DNA of 64,000 nt from Bacillus sp. FJAT-29790 (GTDB lineage: Bacteria; Bacillota; Bacilli; Bacillales; Cytobacillaceae), in assembly GCF_019039215.1 (NCBI RefSeq), contig NZ_JAHNZZ010000001.1, forward strand, positions 147,515 to 211,514, read 5' to 3'. Shown here piece after piece: positions 1 through 8,791 of this stretch. The notes beneath the pieces were generated by a model that had not been told where the DNA came from, did not search any database, and saw only the letters and a list, made by a program, of their open reading frames with translations. The position numbers and the translations under genes were made by a program. Each line of letters begins with the position of its first letter. Position 1 is the stretch's first letter.

Positions 1-2
1 TA

Positions 3-680
3 GGTTCAAATGCTGCGGTTATCATTGACAATGGCGTAAATCTTGATAAATTAATTTCTCGTTGCGTGACAGGGGCGTTTGCTTTTCAAGGTCAAGTTTG
101 TATTGCCTTACAGCGGGTTTACGTTCATGAAGAGCTCTATGAAAGTTTTGTAGATAAGTTCATTGCTGCAACGAAGCAATTGAAAATTGGTGATCCACTT
201 GATCCATCAACAGAAGTTACAGCCTTAATTAGTCCAAACGATGTTCAACGTACGCTCGATTGGATTCAAGAAGCAGAACAAGGCGGAGCGAAAGTGGCAT
301 TAGGAGGAACGGCAGAGGGAAATATTTTACTGCCTACCATTCTATTAGAGGCAGACTCTTGTCTAAAGGTTTCTTGCCAGGAAGTGTTTGCTCCGATTGT
401 GTTAATTAATAAAATTAAGTCAGTCGACGAAGCAATCGAGCTTGTAAATGATTCTAAATATGGCCTGCAAGCAGGCGTTTATACAGATAATGTTAACACT
501 GCTTTCGATGCAGCAGACAAGCTCCATGTAGGTGGAGTGATGATTAATGATATTCCGACTTATCGTGCGGATCATATGCCATATGGCGGCGTTAAAGAAA
601 GTGGGATTGGCAGAGAAGGCGTGAAATACGCGATTGAAGAAATGACTGAGCAAAAGCTTGTTGTTTTTAATCGGAATTAA
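3..680 (+). CDS. Aldehyde dehydrogenase, 5'-truncated by window edge
   Basis: This is the C-terminal part of an NAD(P)-dependent aldehyde dehydrogenase. The open frame runs unbroken from the first bases of the window, so the true start lies outside it. The visible part begins in the ELGS-type motif (GSNAAVIID) and continues to the catalytic-cysteine segment FQGQVCIALQR and the C-terminal PYGGVKESGIGREG motif. The bulky residues after the cysteine (CIALQR) recall the lactaldehyde, phosphonoacetaldehyde and sulfoacetaldehyde dehydrogenase branch rather than betaine aldehyde dehydrogenase. The internal GTG at 66 is not a start because conserved sequence precedes it. A terminator follows at about 700, so it is transcriptionally separate from the next gene. 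Substrate not determinable. Confidence 0.9.
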   Translation, partial: GSNAAVIIDNGVNLDKLISRCVTGAFAFQGQVCIALQRVYVHEELYESFVDKFIAATKQLKIGDPLDPSTEVTALISPNDVQRTLDWIQEAEQGGAKVALGGTAEGNILLPTILLEADSCLKVSCQEVFAPIVLINKIKSVDEAIELVNDSKYGLQAGVYTDNVNTAFDAADKLHVGGVMINDIPTYRADHMPYGGVKESGIGREGVKYAIEEMTEQKLVVFNRN

Positions 681-699
681 ATGAAGTATGTAAGGATAG

Positions 700-734
700 C
701 CAGAATTCCTAAAGTGGGGGATTCTGGTTTTTTG
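700..734 (+). terminator. Rho-independent terminator after the truncated ALDH
   Basis: Arms CCAGAAT (700-706) and ATTCTGG (721-727) are followed directly by a run of T. It closes the upstream transcription unit before the sigma-54 control region. Confidence 0.75.
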
Positions 735-863
735 TTGTCGATCGAAATAAAGGGTTAACAATAGCGATGCCAAACTTTATAAGGGGAGGGATGAAGCTAA
801 AGGTTCCACGAGTTTTATCAGATGTCCAGTTTTACATTGTTAATAATATACAGGGGGATACAA

Positions 864-901
864 GATGCAAAACGGCATCGATCTCGATGCATGATGTCAT
901 T
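864..901 (+). promoter_or_regulatory. Paired upstream activator sites for a sigma-54 activator
   Basis: Two dyads of the form GATGC-N6-GCATC are visible. The first (864-879) has perfect arms. The second (886-901) has GATGC-N6-TCATT. Their centres are 22 bp apart, two helical turns. The same doublet with the same spacing occurs at 21215-21252 ahead of the hydantoinase genes, immediately downstream of a sigma-54 activator gene. They lie about 58 bp upstream of the GG of the sigma-54 promoter here. Assignment to the activator encoded at 19403-21136 is inference. Confidence 0.7.
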
Positions 902-948
902 ATTAATCTAGTGGATCGGTAAAACACTGTAAAACTGTACTTTTAAAG

Positions 949-966
949 TTGGTATGCTTTTTGCAT
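949..966 (+). promoter_or_regulatory. Sigma-54 (SigL) promoter
   Basis: TTGGTATGCTTTTTGCAT has GG (951-952) and GC (963-964) separated by exactly 10 bases, the invariant -24/-12 spacing. It sits about 80 bases before the aldehyde dehydrogenase start at 1047, and no competing sigma-A promoter was obvious. Confidence 0.8.
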
Positions 967-1046
967 ATATAAATATATGAGAGCATTTAACAGATAACTC
1001 AGGAAGGAGTTGTTTCAAAAATTTAATGATGTAATAGGGGGCAATT

Positions 1047-2540
1047 ATGAAAATTGAGAATGTATTACTTAATGTAAATCAAATTCAAAAAATGTATATT
1101 GATGGAGACTGGCTATCTGGTGTTAGCGGTGAAACACGGGAAATTATTAATCCAGCGACTGAAGAGGTAATTGCTATTGTTGCAGAGGGGGATCCCGAAG
1201 ATGTAAGGAAAGCTGTTGAAGCGGCTTATCGAGCATTTTATGAAGAGGGGTGGATGGAAAGTAAAGCAAGGGACAGGGCAGCACTTCTTTACAAACTTGC
1301 TAATCTATTAGAGGAAAGGGTGGAGGAATTCGCTTTAATTGAAACATTAAACAATGGTAAATCCATCCGCGATTCAAAATCTGATGTGGAAGATGCTGTC
1401 AACCAGCTACGCTATTATGCAGGCTTAGCTACAAAGCCACATGGGCAGGTTTTCGATGTTCCGGATGATGTGCAATCTATGGTTATTGCCGAACCGACAG
1501 GAGTTGTTGGTCAAATTGTACCTTGGAATTACCCGCTGCTAATGGCAACTCAAAAAGTTGCCCCAGCAATTGCAGCGGGCTGCACAGTAGTTATTAAACC
1601 AGCAGAACAGACTCCGCTGACACTTATTCGGCTATTTGAACTAATACATGAAATTGGATTTCCAAAAGGGGTTATTAATTTAGTTTTAGGAGCTGGTTCT
1701 GTTGTCGGGGCAGAATTAAGCAGACACCCATTAGTTGATAAAATTGCTTTCACTGGGGGAACTGCTACAGGGAAAATAATTATGAAGACGGCAGCAGATA
1801 CAATTAAAAAGGTAAGTTTAGAATTAGGTGGAAAATCCCCGCTCATTGTTTTTGAAGATGCAGATTTTGATGTAGCTGTTGATTACGCATCATTTGCTAT
1901 TTTTGCTAACCAAGGACAAGTATGCTCGGCTGGCTCTAGGCTACTGTTGCAGGAAAGTATTTACGAGAATTTTGTACCTGAATTAGTTAAAAAAGCAAAA
2001 GCGATTAACATTGGGCCGGGAATAGAAGAGATCACGAATATGGGGCCTCTAATATCGAATGTACAATTAAACCGTGTTCTAGATTACATTGAAGTGGGGA
2101 TAAAAGAAGGTGCCACATTATTATGCGGCGGAAATAAATTAAATCGAAAAGGATATTTCATTGAACCTACTATATTTACTGATACAACCCCTGAAATGAG
2201 GATTGTCCAAGAGGAAATTTTTGGTCCAGTCCTTGTCATACAAACATTTAAAACAGAAGAGGAAGCCATTCGATTGGCGAACGGGACAAATTATGGTCTA
2301 GCAGGGGGAGTTTTTACTACCGATTCCGCCCGAGCAATGAGAGTTATCCGTAAATTAAGAGCCGGAATCACTTGGGTTAACACCTATCACAATACATTTA
2401 ATGAGGCTCCATGGGGTGGCTATAAGCAAAGCGGTATTGGAAGAGATTTAGGTACATACGGTTTCCAAGAATATTTGGAAATGAAACAAGTGAATATAAA
2501 TCTCAATATTCAACCGAGTGGTTGGTTAAAAGGCTCATAA
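1047..2540 (+). CDS. NAD(P)-dependent aldehyde dehydrogenase (betaine/aminoaldehyde type)
   Basis: A full-length aldehyde dehydrogenase of 497 residues, cytosolic, oxidising an aldehyde to a carboxylate. Visible motifs are PWN with Asn161, the cofactor-binding Lys184 (VVIKPAEQT), FTGGTATG near 235-242, general base Glu259 in LELGGKSP, nucleophile Cys293 in NQGQVCSAGSR and the C-terminal PWGGYKQSGIGRD. Overall it is closest in character to betaine-aldehyde, 4-aminobutyraldehyde and PuuC-like enzymes. The start has AGGGGG upstream. It is the first gene after the sigma-54 promoter at 949-966, so it likely heads the amine-catabolic operon that runs to about 13 kb. An aminoaldehyde substrate fits the aminotransferase and deacylase downstream but is inferred. 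Confidence 0.93.
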   Translation: MKIENVLLNVNQIQKMYIDGDWLSGVSGETREIINPATEEVIAIVAEGDPEDVRKAVEAAYRAFYEEGWMESKARDRAALLYKLANLLEERVEEFALIETLNNGKSIRDSKSDVEDAVNQLRYYAGLATKPHGQVFDVPDDVQSMVIAEPTGVVGQIVPWNYPLLMATQKVAPAIAAGCTVVIKPAEQTPLTLIRLFELIHEIGFPKGVINLVLGAGSVVGAELSRHPLVDKIAFTGGTATGKIIMKTAADTIKKVSLELGGKSPLIVFEDADFDVAVDYASFAIFANQGQVCSAGSRLLLQESIYENFVPELVKKAKAINIGPGIEEITNMGPLISNVQLNRVLDYIEVGIKEGATLLCGGNKLNRKGYFIEPTIFTDTTPEMRIVQEEIFGPVLVIQTFKTEEEAIRLANGTNYGLAGGVFTTDSARAMRVIRKLRAGITWVNTYHNTFNEAPWGGYKQSGIGRDLGTYGFQEYLEMKQVNINLNIQPSGWLKGS

Positions 2541-2658
2541 GAAAATTTCGTAGTTTTGGAAGGGAGTCTTAGGAGAAGCAAGCAAATTATAGCAATAATT
2601 ATCTGAGTATTCCAAATTAATTTACTATTCCTTAAAACTATAATAGGGGGAACAAAAC

Positions 2659-3822
2659 ATGAATAAAGTGGTTGTTTTAGGTGCAACTGGTACGATTGGA
2701 AAAGTTATTGTCAAGGATTTAGTGGAAAGTAATGTAGATGTGATTGCCGCGGATTTAGAGCTTCATAAATTAGAAGAATTAAAGAAATGGACGAATAATC
2801 GAATTACAATTATTCCGTTAAATATCAAGGACGAAGAGAAAACAAAAGATGTTCTACGTCAAGGAAAAGTATGTGTCAATGCGACTAATTATGTTTTTAA
2901 TATTGATGTTATGAAAGCGGCGGCTGCTGTTGGAGTGAGTGTGCTGGATCTAGGCGGGCTTTTCACACGAACGAAAGAACAGTTAAAGCTTGATAACGAA
3001 ATGAAAGCGGCCGATATATTATCGATTGTTGGAATGGGATCTGATCCTGGAACGTCCAATGTGTTTTGCCGTTATGGTGTAGAAATGTTAGATTCAGCTG
3101 AAGAAATTCATATTCGTTATGGATCAACAACGTCAGGAGCGACATTTGCCTTTGCAATCGATACGATTATCGATGAAGCCGTGAAAAATGCGCAAGCCGT
3201 AAAGGATGGAAATTTGGTTGAAATTCCCCCGCTTGCAGATGAGGAATTTACTGCCTTTCATGAAGATATAGGAGTTCAAAAAACTTACTCTATCATTCAC
3301 TCAGAACTAGCAACCTTACCAACCAGCTTTCCTAGCGTGAAAAATATAACTTATAAGGATACTTGGGATCCTGACACAATTGAAAAAATCAAAATATTAG
3401 ACTCCTTAGGTCTTCTACAAACAGAACCCGTGGAGATTGTTGGAAATAGTGTAGTGCCTAGACGCCAAACTGTTTCATTGATGCAAACAGTCCTATCTGC
3501 AAAAGAAAAACCACAATGGGGGAAAGATGCATTATTAGTCGAGGTTAAAGGAATAAAGGATGGCAATAAAGCTTCCGTCAGATTAGAGTTAGTAACCGAT
3601 TGCCAAGACGACTGGGGTGTTAGCGCTACCCAATATGCAACAGCTATCCCTGCTTCGATTGTTGCCCAAATGCTGCTCAATGGTGAGGTAACCGAAAAAG
3701 GCGTTAAACCAGCTGAACAGTGCATTGATCCCGAGAAGTTCTTATCTTATTTAAAACAGAAAAATGTTGAGTTGTATATTACGTACAGTGAAACGAAGAA
3801 GAATAGTTTAGTTTTTGCGTAA
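2659..3822 (+). CDS. Saccharopine dehydrogenase-like / lysine 6-dehydrogenase-like oxidoreductase
   Basis: A 387-residue NAD(P)-dependent enzyme. The N-terminus has a Rossmann loop, GATGTIG (residues 8-14), followed by an acidic strand end (ADLE). The middle part, with VGMGSDPGTSNV and the C-terminal substrate domain, is typical of the saccharopine dehydrogenase-like family, which includes L-lysine 6-dehydrogenase (about 385 residues) and carboxynorspermidine dehydrogenase. The length matches these single-chain enzymes. AGGGGG precedes the ATG. In this operon it could dehydrogenate an amine or amino acid to an imine/semialdehyde, or reduce an imine. The exact substrate is unknown. It is separated by 118 bases from the upstream aldehyde dehydrogenase. 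Confidence 0.8.
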   Translation: MNKVVVLGATGTIGKVIVKDLVESNVDVIAADLELHKLEELKKWTNNRITIIPLNIKDEEKTKDVLRQGKVCVNATNYVFNIDVMKAAAAVGVSVLDLGGLFTRTKEQLKLDNEMKAADILSIVGMGSDPGTSNVFCRYGVEMLDSAEEIHIRYGSTTSGATFAFAIDTIIDEAVKNAQAVKDGNLVEIPPLADEEFTAFHEDIGVQKTYSIIHSELATLPTSFPSVKNITYKDTWDPDTIEKIKILDSLGLLQTEPVEIVGNSVVPRRQTVSLMQTVLSAKEKPQWGKDALLVEVKGIKDGNKASVRLELVTDCQDDWGVSATQYATAIPASIVAQMLLNGEVTEKGVKPAEQCIDPEKFLSYLKQKNVELYITYSETKKNSLVFA

Positions 3823-3977
3823 TCAAATTAATGTTATTGATCTTTTGACCAATCTAAACTATTAACCTGTTCAATAATTTAAATGGTTTCTTTGATATTA
3901 CTAAGTGGGAGGATAAAAGGGTTGGGTTATTGAAAAATGACTAGTTATCCTTCTACAAACTAAAGGAGGAATTTCAG

Positions 3978-5096
3978 ATGAAGAAAAACACCGCTTATAT
4001 CTATGATGAAAGTTATTTCTGGCATGACACTGGTTCCGGAGCATTATTTATTCCATCCGGAGGATATGTTGAACCAGATAGATATGTTGAAAGCCCGGAG
4101 TCTAAGAGACGTGTAAAAAATCTTATGGATAGATGTGGATTTACAAAGGAACTTCAGGTAATCACACCTCGACCTGCCACTAGAGAAGAAATTCAATATT
4201 ATCATACTGCTGAGTATGTTGATAAAATAAAAAAATTAAGTGATGCAGGTGGTGGAGATGCAGGTGATTCAGCTACACCTTTTGGTAAAGGTTCCTACGA
4301 GATAGCGTTGTTATCCGCTGGGGGCGGAATTACGGCGGTTGATTCCGTTATGAATGAAAAGGTAAAGAATGCTTATGTAATGTCTAGACCTGCTGGGCAC
4401 CATGCTGAGGCAGATTGTGGCAGGGGATTCTGCATCTTCAATAATGCCGTAATTGCAGCCGAATACGCAAAACAAAAATATGGTTTAGAAAGAATAATGA
4501 TACTTGATTGGGACGTTCATCATGGAAATGGTACAGAAACTGCATTTTACAACGACCCGAGTGTGTTATTTGTATCAATTCATCAAGAATATAATTTTCC
4601 AACAGATCGGGGATTTGTGGAGCATATAGGAAAAGGCGAAGGAAAAGGATTTAATATCAATATACCGCTTCCAACCGGTACATCAAATGAAGGTTATCTG
4701 TATGCCTTTGAAAAAGTGCTTGTTCCTGTTGCAGACCAATTCAAACCGGAATTAATTATCGTTTCTGCGGGTCAGGATCCAAATATTTATGATCCTCTTT
4801 CTAGTATGATGGTAACTTCCGAAGGCTTCAGAAGAATGGCTGAAATTACAAAAGGTATTGCTGAAAGACATTGTAATGGGAAAATGATTGCACTTCATGA
4901 AGGTGGCTATAGTGCCGCGTATGTCCCGTTCTGCACCTTAGCGGTAATGGAAGCCATGAGTGAATTAGACTCAGGGGTTGAAGATCCTTTTAATGTATTT
5001 TTTACAGATATGGTTCCAATTAAACGTCTAATGGAACATCAAAAGTCTGTTGTTCACGATGTAATTGAGATACTTACACCTTATTGGGATTTTTAA
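3978..5096 (+). CDS. Histone deacetylase-fold amidohydrolase (acetylpolyamine amidohydrolase-like)
   Basis: A 372-residue zinc amidohydrolase of the arginase/deacetylase fold. Seen in order: RPAGHHAE with the His141-His142 catalytic pair, GFCIFNNAVIAA, DWDVHHGNGT with zinc ligands Asp179 and His181, SAGQDPNIYDPL with ligand Asp267, and HEGGYS with transition-state Tyr311. All key residues are intact. The usual Phe of SAGFD is Gln here (Gln266), which may alter the acyl-lysine channel. Bacterial members deacetylate acetylated polyamines, acetoin-pathway proteins or small amides. The RbsABC-type importer directly downstream points to an imported small acylated amine rather than a protein. AAGGAGG precedes the ATG. 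Confidence 0.88.
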   Translation: MKKNTAYIYDESYFWHDTGSGALFIPSGGYVEPDRYVESPESKRRVKNLMDRCGFTKELQVITPRPATREEIQYYHTAEYVDKIKKLSDAGGGDAGDSATPFGKGSYEIALLSAGGGITAVDSVMNEKVKNAYVMSRPAGHHAEADCGRGFCIFNNAVIAAEYAKQKYGLERIMILDWDVHHGNGTETAFYNDPSVLFVSIHQEYNFPTDRGFVEHIGKGEGKGFNINIPLPTGTSNEGYLYAFEKVLVPVADQFKPELIIVSAGQDPNIYDPLSSMMVTSEGFRRMAEITKGIAERHCNGKMIALHEGGYSAAYVPFCTLAVMEAMSELDSGVEDPFNVFFTDMVPIKRLMEHQKSVVHDVIEILTPYWDF

Positions 5097-5194
5097 TATA
5101 AATATAATTGGGAAGAAATACGCTATTTTAATAGTATTTAATTGTCATTGGATAAAATTGGTTGATATTAAATTTAACGTGGAGGAATAACTTA

Positions 5195-6214
5195 ATGATA
5201 AAACAATTAATAGTATTATTTTCTTTAATAATTGTTTTGGGTGCTTGTAGCTCTTCTAATCAGGCAACAAATAACGGAAGTAATGAAATGAATGATAGCA
5301 AAGATAATGTTAGAAAAAGAATTGCCTTTTTTTCATCTGGGTCTAATACAACCTATGAACAGGTAGCCTTCGAACAAGCTAAAGAAACGGCTAAAGAGTT
5401 GGAAATGGACTTAGATATTTTTGATGCAAGTTATGATGCCCTTAAACAATTGGGACAGATTCAAAATGCGATTACCTCTAATAAATATAATGGTTTTGTA
5501 GTTCAGGCTAATGACGGAAATCAGTTGTGCAAAATTGTTACTGAGGATGCAGCAAAAAAGGGAATTGCTATCTCTACAATTAATATTGAACTTTGTGGTG
5601 AACATAATAATGCAGCCAAAAATACAATTACATTTGTAGGTGGTCAAGGTATTGGCGTTTACCAAGGTATTCTTAAAAAGATATTCAGTGATAACCCAGA
5701 AGGGGGGAAAATAGCTGCGATCGGTGGACCAGCTACTGGAGCGAACTACTTAAATATGCAGGCGGCATTTGAACTTGAATTGCCAAATTATCCGAATTGG
5801 GAGTTAGTAGGAATGCATGCTACCGATTATACTGCTAATAATGCGAATCAGGTTGCGCAAAACGTGTTACAAGCCCATAAAGATTTGAATGTTATTTTTT
5901 CCAATTACTCTGGAATGACAGTGGGCGTAGTGTCAGCAAAAGAAAGTTTGAAGCGAGACGATGTAAAAATATATGATTTTGGGGGAGATAAGTGGGCATT
6001 TGAAGCTGTAAAAAATGGCAAAATTGAATTGACTGCCACTATGCTCCCAAGAAGGGAAATTGAACTCGGTATCTTGGCTCTACATGATTATTTTAATGGA
6101 AAAGAAGTACCTAAGTTTTTTGATTTATCTAAAGAGGATACTTTACCAGGGACACCGTATGTGGAAAAAAGTAATATTGAGGAATTTGAGTCAAGAAGCT
6201 TCCCTCAATACTAA
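5195..6214 (+). CDS. Ribose-type ABC transporter substrate-binding lipoprotein
   Basis: An extracellular binding protein of the periplasmic-binding-protein-like type I (RbsB/sugar) family, 339 residues. The N-terminus is a lipoprotein signal with lipobox LGAC and acylated Cys18. The mature part starts with a Ser/Asn-rich linker. The ATG at 5195 is chosen because GTGGAGG ends 11 bases upstream, while the TTG 33 bases earlier would place that site inside the gene. It is followed within 17 bases by its ATPase. The family binds sugars, autoinducer-2, inositol or purine nucleosides, yet here it lies among amine-degrading enzymes, so its ligand is an open question. Confidence 0.88.
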   Translation: MIKQLIVLFSLIIVLGACSSSNQATNNGSNEMNDSKDNVRKRIAFFSSGSNTTYEQVAFEQAKETAKELEMDLDIFDASYDALKQLGQIQNAITSNKYNGFVVQANDGNQLCKIVTEDAAKKGIAISTINIELCGEHNNAAKNTITFVGGQGIGVYQGILKKIFSDNPEGGKIAAIGGPATGANYLNMQAAFELELPNYPNWELVGMHATDYTANNANQVAQNVLQAHKDLNVIFSNYSGMTVGVVSAKESLKRDDVKIYDFGGDKWAFEAVKNGKIELTATMLPRREIELGILALHDYFNGKEVPKFFDLSKEDTLPGTPYVEKSNIEEFESRSFPQY

Positions 6215-6231
6215 TAGGAGTGGGGTTATAT

Positions 6232-7767
6232 ATGGCCAATATTGTATTTCAATCTGATAATAGCATAGGAACATCCGCTATTAATATAACTAACCTAATA
6301 AAAAGATATGGAAACTTTTACGCAAATAATAACATTAATTTAGAAATAAATAAGGGTGAAGTACATGCGTTAGTTGGCCAAAATGGGGCGGGTAAATCGA
6401 CTTTATTGGGGATATTATCTGGACGTATTGCTCCGACCAGTGGTAGTGTTCATGTATTTGGTAAAGAGTTACACTATGGCGATCCAAGATCTTCTAGGCA
6501 TTCAGGAATAGCAACCATTTATCAGGAATTAACTATCATCCCTAATTTAATGGCTGTAGAAAATGTCTTTTTAGGGCAGACCATTAGCCGTTACGGTTTC
6601 TTATCGAAGGAAAAAATGTATAGCAAATTTAATGAAATTTCTCAAATTATGGGGGTAGATATTCCCCCGTCTATTTTGGCTAGTCGACTTTCTATTGCTG
6701 ATCAACAAATTTTAGAGATTATGAGAGGGATTCAATCAAATGCAAAAATAATATTACTTGATGAACCCACAGCATCCCTTGCTCCGCCTGAGAGGGAATC
6801 TCTTCTTAATACAATTAAATCGCTCCGCAGTAAGGGGATAACTATCATTTATGTTAGTCATAATTTAGAAGAGGTAATTGACATAAGTGACAAAATAACA
6901 GTCTTTAGAGATGGAGAAAAAGTCATTACAATGCCAAAAGACTTTTGGACGAAAGAAAAATTAGTCGCCAATATGCTAGGTCAAGAAAATGTAAACGAAT
7001 ATTTGAAATTCGATAAAGATGAGAATAGGGATGTATTAAAAGATAGAAAGGAAATTATTAGTTGTAGAAATGTTACAGTTCCTGGGATCATAGAATCAAT
7101 TAATCTCAATGTCTCTTCAGGTGAAATTGTTGGCATAGGGGGGCTTGTTGGTTCTGGCAGAAGCACCTTTGTAAGGGCTTTAGCGGGGTTAGAACCTTCC
7201 TCATCTGGTCAGTTGGTAATTGGAGGAAAAAAGGAAAAATGGCCAACATCACCAAGAATGTCAATAAAGTATGGTATTGCCTTTGCCCCGGAAGACAGAA
7301 AGGGCCAAGGTCTTGTTCTAGGGTTATCTGCCCGTGAGAATATCAATATGGTTAATTTTAAACAAGTAAGTAAATGGGGCTTTTATTTGAATAAGTCAGC
7401 AAGTAATATTGCTCAAGATTTTTCTGAACAATTTGGTTTGACCAGATCCATTAAATTGGAGTGTAGAAACCTTTCAGGTGGAAACCAACAAAAAGTTCTT
7501 TTGTCAAAGGTTTGTAATATAAAACCAAAAGTTTTAATTGTTGACGAGCCAACTCGTGGAATTGATTTAGGAGTAAAAAAAGATGTAATAAAAATACTAA
7601 GAGAACTAGCCAGCCAGGGAATGGGGATAATAGTCATTTCATCCGAACTGGAAGAGGTAGTTGCTGTAAGTGACAAAGTAATTGTTTTCTCAAAGGGAAG
7701 AATGGTTAAAGAATTGAACAGTAAAGAGGAAATTAGTGTTAGTAATATTCTGAAATCTACTTTCTAG
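6232..7767 (+). CDS. Ribose-type ABC transporter ATPase, duplicated domain (RbsA-like)
   Basis: A 511-residue protein with two fused ATP-binding domains, the arrangement of RbsA/MglA/XylG. Domain 1 has a canonical Walker A (GQNGAGKST, residues 49-57), the degenerate signature SRLSIADQQ, and Walker B ILLDEPTASL. Domain 2 has the altered Walker A region GGLVGSGRST, the signature LSGGNQQK and VDEPTRGID. Loss of the canonical lysine in domain 2 is normal for this family. The ATG at 6232 follows AGGAG by 11 bases and is preferred to the GTG at 6220, which overlaps that site. Couples ATP hydrolysis to uptake through the permease immediately downstream. Confidence 0.92.
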   Translation: MANIVFQSDNSIGTSAINITNLIKRYGNFYANNNINLEINKGEVHALVGQNGAGKSTLLGILSGRIAPTSGSVHVFGKELHYGDPRSSRHSGIATIYQELTIIPNLMAVENVFLGQTISRYGFLSKEKMYSKFNEISQIMGVDIPPSILASRLSIADQQILEIMRGIQSNAKIILLDEPTASLAPPERESLLNTIKSLRSKGITIIYVSHNLEEVIDISDKITVFRDGEKVITMPKDFWTKEKLVANMLGQENVNEYLKFDKDENRDVLKDRKEIISCRNVTVPGIIESINLNVSSGEIVGIGGLVGSGRSTFVRALAGLEPSSSGQLVIGGKKEKWPTSPRMSIKYGIAFAPEDRKGQGLVLGLSARENINMVNFKQVSKWGFYLNKSASNIAQDFSEQFGLTRSIKLECRNLSGGNQQKVLLSKVCNIKPKVLIVDEPTRGIDLGVKKDVIKILRELASQGMGIIVISSELEEVVAVSDKVIVFSKGRMVKELNSKEEISVSNILKSTF

Positions 7768-7780
7768 GGAGGACAAAATA

Positions 7781-8767
7781 GTGTTAGATTACAAAGTTAA
7801 TATAGAGCAAAATAAAATGTTTAAGCCCAAAAAAAATATAAACCATTTATTTTTGGAGTATGGTACAGTAGTTGCGTTTATTATAATAATAGTTGCTGCA
7901 ACAATTCTATATCCTAGATTTCTTGTACCAGAAAATCTTTTAAACATATATAGCCAATTATCAATCATTGGCGTAATGAGTATTGGTATGACCTTCGTGC
8001 TAATAACAGGTGGCCTTGATATGTCTGTGGGTGGGATATATGCCGCTAGTGCAGTTCTTGTAGCTAGCCTTGCAGACAGTTTACCATTAGTAATAGTTAT
8101 GGTAATTACGATACTTTTTGGTTTCACATTAGGCTTACTAAATGGAATAGTCGTAACGAAATTTAATGTACCAGCATTTATTGCAACGCTAGGTTCGGGT
8201 TCAATATTTACTGGGATGGCATTGCTGTATTCTAAATCTCAACCTTTTTATGTAGAAAAAACCTCATTTCAATGGATAGGATCGGGTTATGTTAGTGTTA
8301 TTCCGGTATCCGTGATCCTTTTATTTTTAGCCTATATTATAGCCGGGGTAATACTAACTTTCACAACTTTTGGTCGATCATTATTTTCAATTGGGGGAAA
8401 TAAGGAGGCTAGTAGATTATCTGGCCTTCGAGTTAATGGGATTACAACCTCTGTTTATGGGATAAGCGGAATATGCGCAGCTATAAGTGGGATTATAATC
8501 GCATCTAGATTAGGACAAGGTCAGGCAAATATTGGAGAGACAATAGTCCTGGATGTGATTGCCGCAGTAGTAATTGGTGGGACATCATTATATGGAGGAC
8601 AGGGTGCAATATGGAGAACATTCATCGGTGGATCGACCCTAATTATACTATCAAATGTATTTGATAGTATGGCAATGAGCCCTTACTGGCAATCCATATT
8701 TAAAGGAATAATAATAATAGGGGCTGTAATGTTTGATTTTTATACTAGGTCTAAGCTTAATAAATAA
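7781..8767 (+). CDS. Ribose-type ABC transporter permease (RbsC-like)
   Basis: An integral membrane protein of 328 residues with many hydrophobic segments, belonging to the BPD_transp_2 family. The family pattern is visible: SIGMTFVLITGGLDMSVG near residues 66-83, GLLNGIVVTKFNVPAFIATLG and a TTFGRSLFSIGGNKEAS cytoplasmic loop that contacts the ATPase. It starts with GTG, preceded by GGGAGG and 13 bases after the ATPase stop, so it is translationally linked to it. It forms the channel of the importer encoded at 5195-8767. Confidence 0.92.
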   Translation: MLDYKVNIEQNKMFKPKKNINHLFLEYGTVVAFIIIIVAATILYPRFLVPENLLNIYSQLSIIGVMSIGMTFVLITGGLDMSVGGIYAASAVLVASLADSLPLVIVMVITILFGFTLGLLNGIVVTKFNVPAFIATLGSGSIFTGMALLYSKSQPFYVEKTSFQWIGSGYVSVIPVSVILLFLAYIIAGVILTFTTFGRSLFSIGGNKEASRLSGLRVNGITTSVYGISGICAAISGIIIASRLGQGQANIGETIVLDVIAAVVIGGTSLYGGQGAIWRTFIGGSTLIILSNVFDSMAMSPYWQSIFKGIIIIGAVMFDFYTRSKLNK

Positions 8768-8791
8768 ATATAACAAATGGAGGTAATATTA

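Noticed and set aside
66..680. GTG at 66 as a start codon for the first aldehyde dehydrogenase
   Set aside because: Conserved family sequence (GSNAAVIID) continues upstream to the window edge, so the gene is truncated by the window, not short.
5162..8767. Polyamine (PotABCD) transporter
   Set aside because: The ATPase is a duplicated-domain RbsA type and the permease is BPD_transp_2, so this is a sugar/nucleoside-type importer despite the polyamine-like enzyme context.
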